Notes under the pieces: generated by a model | Seen by the model: only the letters and a program-made list of their open reading frames with translations | What the model was told of the DNA's origin: nothing | Databases searched by the model: none | Assembly: GCF_900101475.1 (NCBI RefSeq) | Contig: NZ_FMZV01000002.1 | Span: 186,001 to 250,000, forward strand | Origin: Ruegeria marina | GTDB taxonomy: Bacteria > Pseudomonadota > Alphaproteobacteria > Rhodobacterales > Rhodobacteraceae | Length of the DNA stretch: 64,000 bases | Reading direction: 5' to 3' | Shown here: piece by piece, positions 34,943 to 44,138 of the stretch | Position numbering within the stretch: the stretch's first letter is position 1 | Layout: every line of letters begins with the position of its first letter | Program-made: the position numbers and the translations under genes

Positions 34943-36066
34943 TCCTCCAACATCGCCATCAGCCGTTCGACGGCCCCAAGATAGTCGCGCTTGAATTCCT
35001 GCACGACTTCGGTCGTAGAGGTCATCTGGTTCATCAGCCCGACCCCCTGCCCGACCCAGTATGTTGCCAGGTCAGCCGCGCCCGCGTGGCCACTCTGGGC
35101 CAGTTTCTCGATCCGCGCCAGCGCCGGTTCCGAGATCAGCGACTGGAACGGCATCGGCAGCGGGGACGGCCCCTGCGCCTCCCACGCCTCGGTCCAGGCC
35201 GATTTCAGCTGGCGCGAGGTCTTGCCGGTGCGCGAACGGGACCGGACGGTATCAGAGGACGTGGCCGCCAGCATCTTGTCCTTGACCACCTGGCTCGGTT
35301 CGCCCTCGGTCGTGGTCAGCCAGACCGAGCCACACCAGGCGCCGGCAGCGCCCATCGCCATGGCCGCCGCCATTTGCCGGCCGGTCACGATGCCGCCCGC
35401 CGCAAGCACGGGGGTGTTGCCGGCGACCGAGACCACCTCGGGCACCAGAACCATGGTCGAGATCTCGCCGCAGTGGCCACCCGCCTCACCACCGGCGGCG
35501 ACCAGGATATCGACCCCGGCCGCGACCTGCCGTTCGGCATGTTTCTTCGATCCGACCAGAGCCGCCACCGGCACGCCCGCCGTTCGTGCGCGATCCAGCA
35601 TGATCCGTGGCGGCGTGCCCAGCGCGTTTGCGATCAGCCGGATGGGAAAGGAGAAGGCCACATCAAGCATCTCCGCGGCCCCGCCGCTTTCGAGATTGTG
35701 CGAGAAATGCAGCATCGCGCGACGGCGTTCGTCCAGATCGCCGCTGCCGACACCGGCGCGGGCCAGCGTTTCCTCGACAAAGGCCAGGTGGTCGGCCGGC
35801 AACCCGGCAAGCAACTGGTCGTCGGTAAGCGAGACACCCTGCCGCTGGATCGAGGTGGGCACGATCAGGTCGACACCATAGGGCTTGCCGCCGCAATTGG
35901 CGTCGATCCATTCCAGTTCGGTCCGAAGCTGTTGGGGCGTGTACATCACCGCGCCGAACACGCCCATGCCGCCGGCGCGGCTGACGGCGGCGACCACGTC
36001 GCGGCAATGGCTGAAGGCGAACAACGGGAATTCGATCCCCAATTCCCGGCACAGCGCGGAATTCAT
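34939..36066 (-). CDS. Nitronate monooxygenase / 2-nitropropane dioxygenase family
   Basis: This is a 375-residue FMN TIM-barrel protein. FPLFAFSHCRDVVAAVSRAG, then GVDLIVPTSIQ, GVDILVAAGGEAGGHCGEIS, VLAAGGIVTGRQMAAAMAMG and AAGAWCGSVWL are the FMN-binding motifs of the NMO family. The reaction in this operon is unknown. Some family members are enoyl reductases, so a role on an acyl-CoA is possible. The gene overlaps both neighbours by four bases. Confidence 0.87.
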   Translation of the reverse strand: MNSALCRELGIEFPLFAFSHCRDVVAAVSRAGGMGVFGAVMYTPQQLRTELEWIDANCGGKPYGVDLIVPTSIQRQGVSLTDDQLLAGLPADHLAFVEETLARAGVGSGDLDERRRAMLHFSHNLESGGAAEMLDVAFSFPIRLIANALGTPPRIMLDRARTAGVPVAALVGSKKHAERQVAAGVDILVAAGGEAGGHCGEISTMVLVPEVVSVAGNTPVLAAGGIVTGRQMAAAMAMGAAGAWCGSVWLTTTEGEPSQVVKDKMLAATSSDTVRSRSRTGKTSRQLKSAWTEAWEAQGPSPLPMPFQSLISEPALARIEKLAQSGHAGAADLATYWVGQGVGLMNQMTSTTEVVQEFKRDYLGAVERLMAMLEE

Positions 36067-38042
36067 GCGTCGATATCCTCTTCGATCTCGATCATCGCGT
36101 CGCCGGCGGCAAGGCTTTGGCCGGGTTTCACATGCACCGCCTTGATCCGTCCCGTGACCGGCGCCGCAATCTGGTGCTGCATCTTCATCGCCTCCAGCAC
36201 GGCCAGGGTGTCGCCCCTCGCGACAAGCGCGCCGGTTTCGACCGCAATCGCCTGCACAAGCCCCGGCATCGGCGCCACGACGCGCCCGCCCGCCTGTGCT
36301 GCGTCATCCTGCGCACCGGGCCGCAGACGCCGGGCCGACAGGCGCAAGGCACCGGTTGCCAGAAACACGGTGTCGCCTGCGACATGCGCCGTCAGGTCAT
36401 GGGTCGTCTCTCCGATAGATGCGCGCAAACCGTTGCCTTGCGCGACCAGTGAAATGTCGAATTGCGCTTCGCCGACACCGATCCGCCACCCCCCCGGAAA
36501 GGCACCGGCACTGCACGCAAGGACTTCCTCGCCGATTGCCAGCGACAGGCCGCGCGGCAGCAGGAGTGCACTGGACCAGCCCAGCTGGTCGGCGGCGATA
36601 TGGCCTGCCCGGGCGAGGGCATTGTCGCGGTCGTGCTGCATCAGCAGCGCCGCCGCCAGTGCCGCCATCGACGGATCGGTCGCCGTTCGGGCATAACCGT
36701 CCGGCCACGCCCGCGCCAACAGGCCGGTTGTCGCCGCGCCCGCAGCAAACTCCGGCAGGGCCAGCACATCGGCCAGAAAGGTGCTGTTCGTCGGTGTGCC
36801 AAGCAACACGCTGTCCTCGACGGCCCGTATCAGCCGCGTCCGCGCCACCTCTCGCGTGGGACCGTGCGCGATGATCTTGGCCAGCATGGGGTCATAGTGC
36901 GGCGAGATCTCCTGTCCCTCCACGACACCGGCATCGACCCGTACGCCCGCTCCGGCAGCAGGCCGCCAGCGCAGCACCGGACCGGTTGCGGGCAGATAGC
37001 CGTTGGCCGGGTCTTCGGCATAGAGCCGCACCTCGATGGCATGACCTTCGAGCCGGACATCATCCTGTGTCAGGGGCAGCGCTTCGCCTTGCGCCACCCG
37101 GATCTGCCATTCCACCAGATCAAGCCCCGTCACCATTTCGGTCACCGGGTGTTCGACCTGGAGACGGGTGTTCATCTCGAGGAAATAGAAGGCCCCCGCG
37201 GCATCGAGCAGGAATTCGACCGTGCCCGCGCCGCGATAATCGACCGCGCGTGCGGCGGCCACCGCCGCCGCCCCCATCTCGGCCCGCAGGTCGGGTGTCA
37301 TCACCGGGCACGGCGCCTCTTCGACCACCTTCTGGTGGCGGCGCTGCACCGAACAGTCCCGCTCGCCCAGGTGGATCACGTTGCCATGCGCATCGGCAAA
37401 GACCTGGAACTCGACATGACGCGGTTCGAGGATGGCCTTTTCCAGGATCAACTCCTCCGATCCGAAGGCGCCCAGCGCCTCGGACCGGGCACGCGCCAGC
37501 GCCTGTGTCAACGCCTCGGTCTGTTCGACCAGCCGCATGCCCCGCCCGCCGCCGCCAGCCGCGGCCTTGACCATCAAGGGGAACCCGATCTGCCCGACCG
37601 CGCGGGTCATGGCAATGTCCGACTGGTCCGTCCCTTCATAGCCCGGCACACAAGGCACACCCGCCGCGATCATCATCCGCTTGGCCCCGGCCTTGTTGCC
37701 CATCGCCTCGATCGCGTGCGGCTCGGGACCGATGAAAACCATCCCTGCTTCGACGACCGCCGCCGCAAAGGCTGCGTTTTCGGACAGGAACCCATAACCC
37801 GGGTGGATGGCGCCCGCTTTCGTCCGCTCTGCCGCATCCAGGATGCACTCAGCGTCAAGATAGCTGTCGCCGACCGGACCCTCCCCGATCCAGACGCTTT
37901 CATCCGCCAGAGCCACGTGCGGAGCATCCGCATCGGCGCTGGTATAGACCGCCACCGTGCGCAGACCCATTGCCCGCGCCGTGCGGATCACCCGCACCGC
38001 GATCTCGCCGCGGTTGGCGACCAGTATCGTGTCGAATGCCAT
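36063..38042 (-). CDS. Acyl-CoA carboxylase, biotin carboxylase/biotin carrier subunit
   Basis: This 659-residue alpha subunit has a biotin carboxylase part (IAVRVIRTARAMGLRTVAVY, the ATP-grasp loop AAAGGGGRGMRLV, EMNTRLQVEHPVTEMVTGLD) and a C-terminal biotinyl domain with VLEAMKMQHQI, whose Lys carries biotin. This is the layout of 3-methylcrotonyl-, geranyl- and propionyl-CoA carboxylases. With the beta subunit gene at 38841 it forms the carboxylase. The AtuA-like neighbour favours a geranyl-CoA-like (AtuF) role over LiuD, by inference. ATG 38042 begins MAFDTILVANRGEIA, 4 bases after the hydratase stop. Confidence 0.92.
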   Translation of the reverse strand: MAFDTILVANRGEIAVRVIRTARAMGLRTVAVYTSADADAPHVALADESVWIGEGPVGDSYLDAECILDAAERTKAGAIHPGYGFLSENAAFAAAVVEAGMVFIGPEPHAIEAMGNKAGAKRMMIAAGVPCVPGYEGTDQSDIAMTRAVGQIGFPLMVKAAAGGGGRGMRLVEQTEALTQALARARSEALGAFGSEELILEKAILEPRHVEFQVFADAHGNVIHLGERDCSVQRRHQKVVEEAPCPVMTPDLRAEMGAAAVAAARAVDYRGAGTVEFLLDAAGAFYFLEMNTRLQVEHPVTEMVTGLDLVEWQIRVAQGEALPLTQDDVRLEGHAIEVRLYAEDPANGYLPATGPVLRWRPAAGAGVRVDAGVVEGQEISPHYDPMLAKIIAHGPTREVARTRLIRAVEDSVLLGTPTNSTFLADVLALPEFAAGAATTGLLARAWPDGYARTATDPSMAALAAALLMQHDRDNALARAGHIAADQLGWSSALLLPRGLSLAIGEEVLACSAGAFPGGWRIGVGEAQFDISLVAQGNGLRASIGETTHDLTAHVAGDTVFLATGALRLSARRLRPGAQDDAAQAGGRVVAPMPGLVQAIAVETGALVARGDTLAVLEAMKMQHQIAAPVTGRIKAVHVKPGQSLAAGDAMIEIEEDIDA

Positions 38043-38046
38043 GCTC

Positions 38047-38841
38047 TCAGACCTCCGTCCAACGGGATTTGCGTTTTTCAAGGAATGCCGAAAGCCCTTC
38101 GCGCGCCTCGTCGGAGAGCAGCGCGGTTGCAAAACTCCCGGCGGCGGCCTGCCGCTGTTCCTCGCGCGACTGGAACGGCAGTTCCAAGAGTTGCCGCTTG
38201 ATCGCGGCCACCGCCTGCGGCGCGGCAGGGGCCATACTCCGCCGCAGTTCGGCCAAGGCCGCATCCATGCCGCCTACCGGAGCAAGCCGGTCGACAAGAC
38301 CGATCTCCCGCGCTGCTTCTCCGCTGACGCTCTCACCACTCAGCATCAGCCGCCGCGCCGTCCGCAGGCCCAGCCGCGCCACGACAAAGGGCGCTATCTG
38401 CGCGGGTGTCAGCCCCAGCCGCACCTCGGACAGGGCAAAGCGCGCGGTTTCCTCGGCCAGAACCATATCGCCACAACAGGCCAGCCCCAGCCCCCCCGCC
38501 ATGGCGGCACCCTCCACGGCCATGACCGTGAGTTGCGGCAGGCCCGCCACCGCATCAAACAGGCTCGCCGCCTGCAGGCTGAGCGCCAACACATCGGCAC
38601 GACTGGATGCCCCCCGCAACACCCCCTCGAACGCCTTCAGATCGCCCCCCGCGCAGAAAACACCGCCACGTCCGCGAAAGACGACGCCGCGCAGGTCGCT
38701 GTCGCGAAGCGCCGCGCAAAGGACCAGCAGATCCCGGACCCTGCCGGGCGTCAGCGGATTGCGCGCCTGCGGCGCGTTGAACCAGACCGTCAGCCAGGAC
38801 CCTGCCGGTTCCAACTCGTAGTGATCGGAAACCGGCAGCAT
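38047..38841 (-). CDS. Enoyl-CoA hydratase/isomerase family protein
   Basis: This is a 264-residue crotonase-fold protein. The oxyanion-hole segments are GGVFCAGGDLKAFEG and VEGAAMAGGLGLACCGDMVL, and ALSEVRLGLTPAQIAPFVVA follows. It would hydrate the carboxylated enoyl-CoA made by the flanking carboxylase, as AtuE or LiuC do. One of the two canonical Glu positions reads as Ala/Gly in GGLGLACCGD, so the exact chemistry is open. It overlaps the upstream carboxyltransferase by one base. Confidence 0.88.
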   Translation of the reverse strand: MLPVSDHYELEPAGSWLTVWFNAPQARNPLTPGRVRDLLVLCAALRDSDLRGVVFRGRGGVFCAGGDLKAFEGVLRGASSRADVLALSLQAASLFDAVAGLPQLTVMAVEGAAMAGGLGLACCGDMVLAEETARFALSEVRLGLTPAQIAPFVVARLGLRTARRLMLSGESVSGEAAREIGLVDRLAPVGGMDAALAELRRSMAPAAPQAVAAIKRQLLELPFQSREEQRQAAAGSFATALLSDEAREGLSAFLEKRKSRWTEV

Positions 38842-40460
38842 CAGAACCTCGCCACGCCATAGCTGCCCCGCTTGACCCGCCGCACCCGCGCCTCGCGCAC
38901 CGTTTCCAGGCAGAAGCCCAGCACCCGCCGCGTGTCGCGCGGGTCGATCACTCCGTGATCGAGACACCGGCCCGAGGTATGAAACGCCCCGGCCTGCCTG
39001 TCGAAATGCGCCGCAATCAGCGCCGATTGCTTGGCCAGGCGGTCCTCGTCGACCTCTTCTCCCTTGCGCTTCGCGCCCGCGCGGGCGACCATCGCCATGG
39101 TGCCCGCCGCCTGCTCGCCCCCCATCACGCCGGTGGTGGCATTGGGCCAGGCGAACAGGAAATCGGGCGCGTAGGCATAACCCGACATGCCGTAGTTGCC
39201 GGCGCCGAAGCTTGCCCCGATATAGAGCGTGATGCGCGGCACATCGACCGAGGTCACGGCCTGGATCATCTTGGCACCGTGCTTGATCATCCCGGCCTGC
39301 TCGTAGGCGGTTCCGACCATGTAGCCGGTGGTATTGTTGAGAAAGATCAAAGGCGTGTCGGACTGCCCGCACAGCTGGATGAACTGCGCCGCCTTGGTGG
39401 CCCCTGCCGGGTCAATGGGGCCGTTGTTGCCAATGATCCCTACCGCGATTCCGTTGATCGCCGCCTGCAGGCAAACCGTCGAGACCCCGTATCGCGGTTT
39501 GAAATCCTGAAACTCGGACCCGTCCACGATCCGCGCCACCACCTCGCGCACGTCATAGGGGTGGCGATAGTCGGTGGGCACCAGCCCCGCGATGTCGTCG
39601 ATGTCATAACGGGGCAGGGCAAAGTCGCGTGTCGGTTGCGGCGGCAGCGTCTTGTTCCAGTCGAGCGCCGAGATCACATCGCGGGCCAATTCGATCCCGT
39701 GCGCATCGTCCTCGGCCAGGTATTCCACGAGACCACTGGTCTCGGCATGCATCTCGGAGCCGCCCAGGTCACGGTCGTTCGCAACCTCGCCCGTGGCCGC
39801 GCGCACCAGGGCCGCGCCGGCGAGGGCGGCCATGCCGTTCTTTTTCACGCCCACGACATAATCGGCCAGCCCCGGCATATAGGCGCCACCCGCCGTCGAA
39901 GGCCCGTGCAGAACGGCGAGGTTCGGGATTCCCGCCGCCGACAACCGGGCAAGGTTGCGGAACAGTTTGCCGCCATTGGCCCAGAACTCGACCTTGTACT
40001 CCATCAGGTTGGCGCCGGCGCTTTCGACCAGATGCACGAAGGGCAGCTTCTGTTTCAGCGCGATCTCCTGCGCGCTCAGGAACGCCGCACCGGACATTTC
40101 GACCATGGCGCCGGCCTTGATTCCGCTGTCATCGACCACGATCATGCAGCGCACACCGGCAATGAAGCCGACACCGACGATGACCGAGGCACCGGGAACC
40201 GATTTCTCGGGGTTCGACGTGTCGACCATATAGCCGGCAAGGCTGTGCAGTTGCAGAAAGGGCAGGCCAGGGTCCAGCAGGCGCGCCAGCCGGTCGCGCG
40301 GGGTGATCTGGCCACGCGCCTCCATCCGTTCGCGCCGCTCCTCCGACAGGGCCACCGGCCGCGCCTCGAGCGCGCGCAACTGATCGACCAGCGCCAGCAT
40401 GTCGGCGCGGTTGCGGGCGTAGGTTTCGCTGTCTTTCACAACCAGGCTGACAAAGCTCAT
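38841..40460 (-). CDS. Acyl-CoA carboxylase, carboxyltransferase (beta) subunit
   Basis: This 539-residue crotonase-duplicated carboxyltransferase has an N-terminal half with GARGQITPRDR-like EARGQITPRDRLARLLDPGL, GVGFIAGVRCMIVVDDSGIK and GPSTAGGAYMPGLADYV. The C-terminal half has GIIGNNGPIDPAGATKAAQF, LIFLNNTTGYMVGTAYEQAG and GASFGAGNYGMSGYAYAPDF. This is the methylcrotonyl/geranyl-CoA carboxylase beta type (LiuB/AtuC). The FLNNTTGYMVG segment near the substrate pocket is the place to test for geranyl specificity. Confidence 0.92.
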   Translation of the reverse strand: MSFVSLVVKDSETYARNRADMLALVDQLRALEARPVALSEERRERMEARGQITPRDRLARLLDPGLPFLQLHSLAGYMVDTSNPEKSVPGASVIVGVGFIAGVRCMIVVDDSGIKAGAMVEMSGAAFLSAQEIALKQKLPFVHLVESAGANLMEYKVEFWANGGKLFRNLARLSAAGIPNLAVLHGPSTAGGAYMPGLADYVVGVKKNGMAALAGAALVRAATGEVANDRDLGGSEMHAETSGLVEYLAEDDAHGIELARDVISALDWNKTLPPQPTRDFALPRYDIDDIAGLVPTDYRHPYDVREVVARIVDGSEFQDFKPRYGVSTVCLQAAINGIAVGIIGNNGPIDPAGATKAAQFIQLCGQSDTPLIFLNNTTGYMVGTAYEQAGMIKHGAKMIQAVTSVDVPRITLYIGASFGAGNYGMSGYAYAPDFLFAWPNATTGVMGGEQAAGTMAMVARAGAKRKGEEVDEDRLAKQSALIAAHFDRQAGAFHTSGRCLDHGVIDPRDTRRVLGFCLETVREARVRRVKRGSYGVARF

Positions 40461-40473
40461 GGGGTCCTCCGCT

Positions 40474-42237
40474 TCAGGCGTCCGGGATCAGTCCGGCCGG
40501 CACTGGTACCGGCAGAGACAGGAGTTCCTGGGCAAAGGCCTTGCCCTGCGGGTCGTTGCGCAAGCTGGCAACCCCGCCGCCCCCGAGCACCCGCGTCATC
40601 ACGATGTTCATCGAATGGGTTCCGGGCAAGTAGAAACGGCTGACATCCGCCGGAGATTTTTCGTCGAAAAATCTCAGCACCGCCTCTGGCGAAAGTGCGG
40701 CCCAGATATGCGGCATGTAGGCCGGATTTCGGGCGATCACGCCAATATTGGCGCTGTCGCCCTTGTCGCCGGATCGTGCCCAGGCGAGGTCTTCAAGCGG
40801 GCGCAGGACCATTTCCAGGCCGCTTTCCGGTGGTTCCGGGGTCTGCGCGGCGCCAAGCGCGATGTCCCGCAGGGGCAGGTCCGTCGGTTCAAACGCGATC
40901 TCGGACCCGTCGAGCGATATCTTGCAGTGCAGGGCATCGGCCTCGATCAGGCAGGAAAACAGCGCCACCACCGGCGAGGGTTTCGGCCTTCCGCCGCCTG
41001 TAAAAAAATGCAGGCCCGGCGGGGTCGCCAGCGCCGCCCCCACAAGCTCCTTGAGGAACAGCCCGACCGCGCGCGCATCGTCGTGGCGCACCGCCGCCTT
41101 GAAGGCGATCTCTTCCGCGCCACCTGTTTCCGGCGCTCCGCCGAACGCTTCGAAACAGACGTCGCGGTAGTCGGGCGCACCCAACGCGCCGAGCCGCGCG
41201 CGCGCGCGGCCCAGCCCCGCCTGCGCAAAGGCCCTTGCCTTGTCACGCGCCGCGCGCCCGGTCATCTGGAACACCATGCCGCCGCGATATCCATCCGCCC
41301 AGGTGACTGAGACCTTGAGCCGGCCGGTCGGCGCCTGCCCGCGCGCGCCCGTCACCCGCACCCGGTCCGGGCCGCCCTGGACGAGCGTGACGCCGGTAAA
41401 GTCGCAGACCACATCTGGCAGCAGATAGGCGCGCGGATCATCGATCTCGTAGAGCATCTGCTCGCCCACCGACGCGGGCGAGACGATGCCGGTGGTGCCT
41501 TTGGGCTTGGTCAGGATGAATTCGCCGTCCGCAGAAACCTCTGCGATCGGATAGCCAATCCGCGCGATATCACCTGCTGCTTCCCAATCGGTGAAATTGC
41601 CGCCGGTCGCCTGCGGGCCGCATTCCAGCAGATGCCCGGCCAGCGATCCCGCCGCCAGCAGGTCGTGCCCGCCCATGTCCCAGCCGAAGCGGTGGATACA
41701 GGCCGCCAGCGTCAACGCGCTGTCCGCGCAGCGCCCGGTGATCACGATATCGGCCCCGGCGCGCAGGGCTGCAACCACCGGACCCGCGCCGAGATAGGCG
41801 TTCATCGAGGCGATGCGGTCCGCCGGGGGCATCGCCGCGCCGGTGAACATCTCGGTGCAGCCCGAGAATTCGGCCAGGCGTGGCATCAGATCGTCGCCCT
41901 CGACCACCGCCACCCTCAGCGACAAGCCCGCCTCGGCGATCCTGTCGCGAAGCGCGGCCGCGCAGGCCGCCGGATTGACCCCGCCCGCATTCGACAACAC
42001 CCGCACACCGCGCGCGGCAATGGCCTGGAGGTTGCGGCCCATCGCCTCGGTCACGAAATCGGTGGCATAGCCCTGCGCGGGGTCCTGCATCCGCGCGCGC
42101 GCCAAGATCGACATGGTGATCTCGGCCAGGTAGTCGTAGACCAGCACGTCCACCCCCGCCGCCAGTAGCTGCGCGGTGGCATGGGGCGCCTCACCCCAGA
42201 AACCGCAGGCCCCGCCGATCTTCAGAACATCCGTCAC
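40474..42237 (-). CDS. AtuA-like acyclic terpene utilisation protein (DUF1446)
   Basis: This 587-residue protein matches the AtuA/DUF1446 family. It begins TDVLKIGGACGFWGEAPHAT, then VDVLVYDYLAEITMSILARA, RGVRVLSNAGGVNPAACAAA and DIVITGRCADSALTLAACIH, with a C-terminal domain ARSGDKGDSANIGVIARNP. AtuA is needed for growth of Pseudomonas on citronellol/geraniol but its reaction is unknown. The likely start is GTG 42237, preceded by AAAGGA. It is the first gene of the minus-strand carboxylase operon, 13 bases before the carboxyltransferase. Confidence 0.88.
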   Translation of the reverse strand: MTDVLKIGGACGFWGEAPHATAQLLAAGVDVLVYDYLAEITMSILARARMQDPAQGYATDFVTEAMGRNLQAIAARGVRVLSNAGGVNPAACAAALRDRIAEAGLSLRVAVVEGDDLMPRLAEFSGCTEMFTGAAMPPADRIASMNAYLGAGPVVAALRAGADIVITGRCADSALTLAACIHRFGWDMGGHDLLAAGSLAGHLLECGPQATGGNFTDWEAAGDIARIGYPIAEVSADGEFILTKPKGTTGIVSPASVGEQMLYEIDDPRAYLLPDVVCDFTGVTLVQGGPDRVRVTGARGQAPTGRLKVSVTWADGYRGGMVFQMTGRAARDKARAFAQAGLGRARARLGALGAPDYRDVCFEAFGGAPETGGAEEIAFKAAVRHDDARAVGLFLKELVGAALATPPGLHFFTGGGRPKPSPVVALFSCLIEADALHCKISLDGSEIAFEPTDLPLRDIALGAAQTPEPPESGLEMVLRPLEDLAWARSGDKGDSANIGVIARNPAYMPHIWAALSPEAVLRFFDEKSPADVSRFYLPGTHSMNIVMTRVLGGGGVASLRNDPQGKAFAQELLSLPVPVPAGLIPDA

Positions 42238-42273
42238 GCCACGTCCTTTCCCGGCCCTTCCAGACGGCACTTT

Positions 42274-42291
42274 ACAGACCGCCCGTTCTGT
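42274..42291. promoter_or_regulatory. Candidate TetR operator
   Basis: ACAGACCGCCCGTTCTGT is an 18-bp near-perfect dyad (ACAGA/TCTGT arms with ACCG..CG centre). It sits 37 bases from the atuA-like GTG and 60 from the tetR ATG. The ACCG-containing palindrome is typical of TetR-family sites in fatty-acid and branched-chain catabolic operons, so it probably controls both directions. Confidence 0.6.
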
Positions 42292-42350
42292 TTTTAAGTT
42301 GCCTCTGGCCGCAGCGTCGGTCAACGGAAAAACCCGTGACGTGACGGAAC

Positions 42351-42980
42351 ATGAACGAGAGCGAAAAACCCACCCCGCAGGACCGGCGCTCGAAGGCGAC
42401 GCAGACCAGGATCATCCGGGCGACGATCACCTGCCTCGACAGGCTGGGATATGCCGAAACCACCTTTGCCCGCATCCAGGCCAGGGCGGGCGTGTCGCGC
42501 GGGGCGATCACCCACCACTTCCCCACCCGCCAGGCACTGGTCGCCGCCACGGCGATGGAGTTGCTCGCCAATGCTCTGGGACCGGTCGAGCGCCGCGCCA
42601 CCAGCGCAGACCGGCCCGAGCCGGTGCGCGATCTGATCACCCGCGCCTGGGATCAGGTGGTGAATTCGGCGGGAGGCCGGGCCATGGTGGAAATCCTGGT
42701 GGCCTGCCGGACCGACAAGGAACTCTACCGCCTGCTGGAACAGCGCCTGCACGACTGGGACGCGCAAAGCCGCGCGTCGATCACCCACGCCTATCGCGGC
42801 GCGGGCGTCGATCCGGACGATGCCGAACTTCTGTGGAGCATGACACGAAACTTCCTGCGCGGCCTCGTGCTGCACGAAAAATTTGTCTCGGACACCGCCT
42901 ATCTGGCGCGCATGGTCGCGCGGTTCGCCGACCTCATGGAAACACAACTCGTCGCCTTGCCCGCAAAGGACATGCCATGA
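42351..42980 (+). CDS. TetR-family regulator of the acyl-CoA operon
   Basis: This is a 209-residue repressor. The HTH region reads ATITCLDRLGYAETTFARIQ then ARAGVSRGAITHHFPTRQAL. The helical ligand domain (residues 70-205) is of the length found in acyl-CoA-responsive TetR proteins. It is divergent from the carboxylase operon across the dyad at 42274 and overlaps by four bases with an acyl-CoA dehydrogenase gene. An acyl-CoA intermediate as inducer is inferred. Confidence 0.88.
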   Translation: MNESEKPTPQDRRSKATQTRIIRATITCLDRLGYAETTFARIQARAGVSRGAITHHFPTRQALVAATAMELLANALGPVERRATSADRPEPVRDLITRAWDQVVNSAGGRAMVEILVACRTDKELYRLLEQRLHDWDAQSRASITHAYRGAGVDPDDAELLWSMTRNFLRGLVLHEKFVSDTAYLARMVARFADLMETQLVALPAKDMP

Positions 42981-44134
42981 CCTGCCCTTCTCCCTTCATG
43001 ACGCCCGAGCGCGAAGCCTATCGCAACACGCTCAAGCGGTTCTTCGACACCGAGGTGAAACCGAATATCGAAGCATGGGAGGCCGCACAGGCGGTCCCCC
43101 GGGCGTTGCATCGGCAACTGGGCGAACTGGGCGTCTTCGGCTTTGGCGTGCCCGAAGAATACGGTGGACTGGGGTTCGACGATGCCTTCATGCGGGCCGA
43201 CTATGCCGAACTGGCCTTTGGTTGTGGCGCGTCGGGCGTGGCGGCGGCCGTGGGCGGGCGGTCGATCTCGATCGGGCCGATGGTGCGGTTCGCGCCGGAG
43301 GCATTTCGCCGGACCGTGCTGCCCGAGATCGTGCAGGGCCGGATGAACTCGGCGCTGGCGATCACCGAACCCGGAGGCGGGTCGGATGTGGCCAGCCTGA
43401 CGACCCGGGCCGAACGATCGGGCAAAGGCTGGGTGCTGAACGGGGCCAAGGCCTATATCACCGGGGGCATGGACGCGCAGTGGTTCGTCGTCGGCGCCCG
43501 CACCGGGGGGCCGGGTCTTGCCGGCATCTCGCTCTTCCTGATCGAAGCGGACACCCCCGGCTTCAGCCGCACCCCGCTGGGCGGCAAGATGGGCTGGCAT
43601 TGCTCGACCCAGGCAATGCTGCATTTCGATGACTGCCAGGTGCCGGAACAGGCGCTGATCGGGCCCGAGAACAAGGGGTTCATCGCCATCATGAACAATT
43701 TCAACCACGAACGCCTTGCGATGATCGCGGGCGGGTTGGGAATGATGCGGCTCTGCTATGACGCGGCCCTGGATTGGGCGCGGGAACGGCGCACCTTTGG
43801 CAAAAGGCTGATCGAACACCAGGTGATCGCGCACAAGTTCGCCGAGATGTCGGCACGCATCGACATGACCGAAGCCTATCTGGAACGCATCTGCTGGGCC
43901 ATGAACCAGGGCCTGATGCCCGCCGCCGAAATCGCCAAGGCCAAGGTGCAATCGACCAGGGCGCTGGAATTCGTGGCCTCGGAGGGCATGCAGATCTTCG
44001 GTGGCGCGGGATACCTCGTCGGCAACCCGGTGGAGCGGGTCTGGCGCGAGGTCAAGGTGATGGCGATCGGCGGCGGATCCGAAGAGATCATGCGTGACCT
44101 TGCCGTCCGCCAGATGGGGCTGGCGGGCCAATAG
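42977..44134 (+). CDS. Acyl-CoA dehydrogenase (AtuD-like)
   Basis: This is a 385-residue FAD acyl-CoA dehydrogenase. ALAITEPGGGSDVASLTTRA, LNGAKAYITGGMDAQWFVVG, RRTFGKRLIEHQVIAHKFAE, GMQIFGGAGYLVGNPVERVW and IGGGSEEIMRDLAV are the hallmarks, the last carrying the usual catalytic-Glu region. The start ATG 42977 overlaps the tetR stop (ATGA). The open frame runs far upstream through tetR, but that part is a shadow. In the Atu scheme this would be the citronellyl-CoA dehydrogenase equivalent. Confidence 0.92.
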   Translation: MTCPSPFMTPEREAYRNTLKRFFDTEVKPNIEAWEAAQAVPRALHRQLGELGVFGFGVPEEYGGLGFDDAFMRADYAELAFGCGASGVAAAVGGRSISIGPMVRFAPEAFRRTVLPEIVQGRMNSALAITEPGGGSDVASLTTRAERSGKGWVLNGAKAYITGGMDAQWFVVGARTGGPGLAGISLFLIEADTPGFSRTPLGGKMGWHCSTQAMLHFDDCQVPEQALIGPENKGFIAIMNNFNHERLAMIAGGLGMMRLCYDAALDWARERRTFGKRLIEHQVIAHKFAEMSARIDMTEAYLERICWAMNQGLMPAAEIAKAKVQSTRALEFVASEGMQIFGGAGYLVGNPVERVWREVKVMAIGGGSEEIMRDLAVRQMGLAGQ

Positions 44135-44138
44135 CCCG

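Noticed and set aside
36462-40643. Two long plus-strand frames (579 and 562 codons) over the carboxylase genes
   Set aside because: Antisense to biotin carboxylase and carboxyltransferase; Arg/His-rich with no family features.
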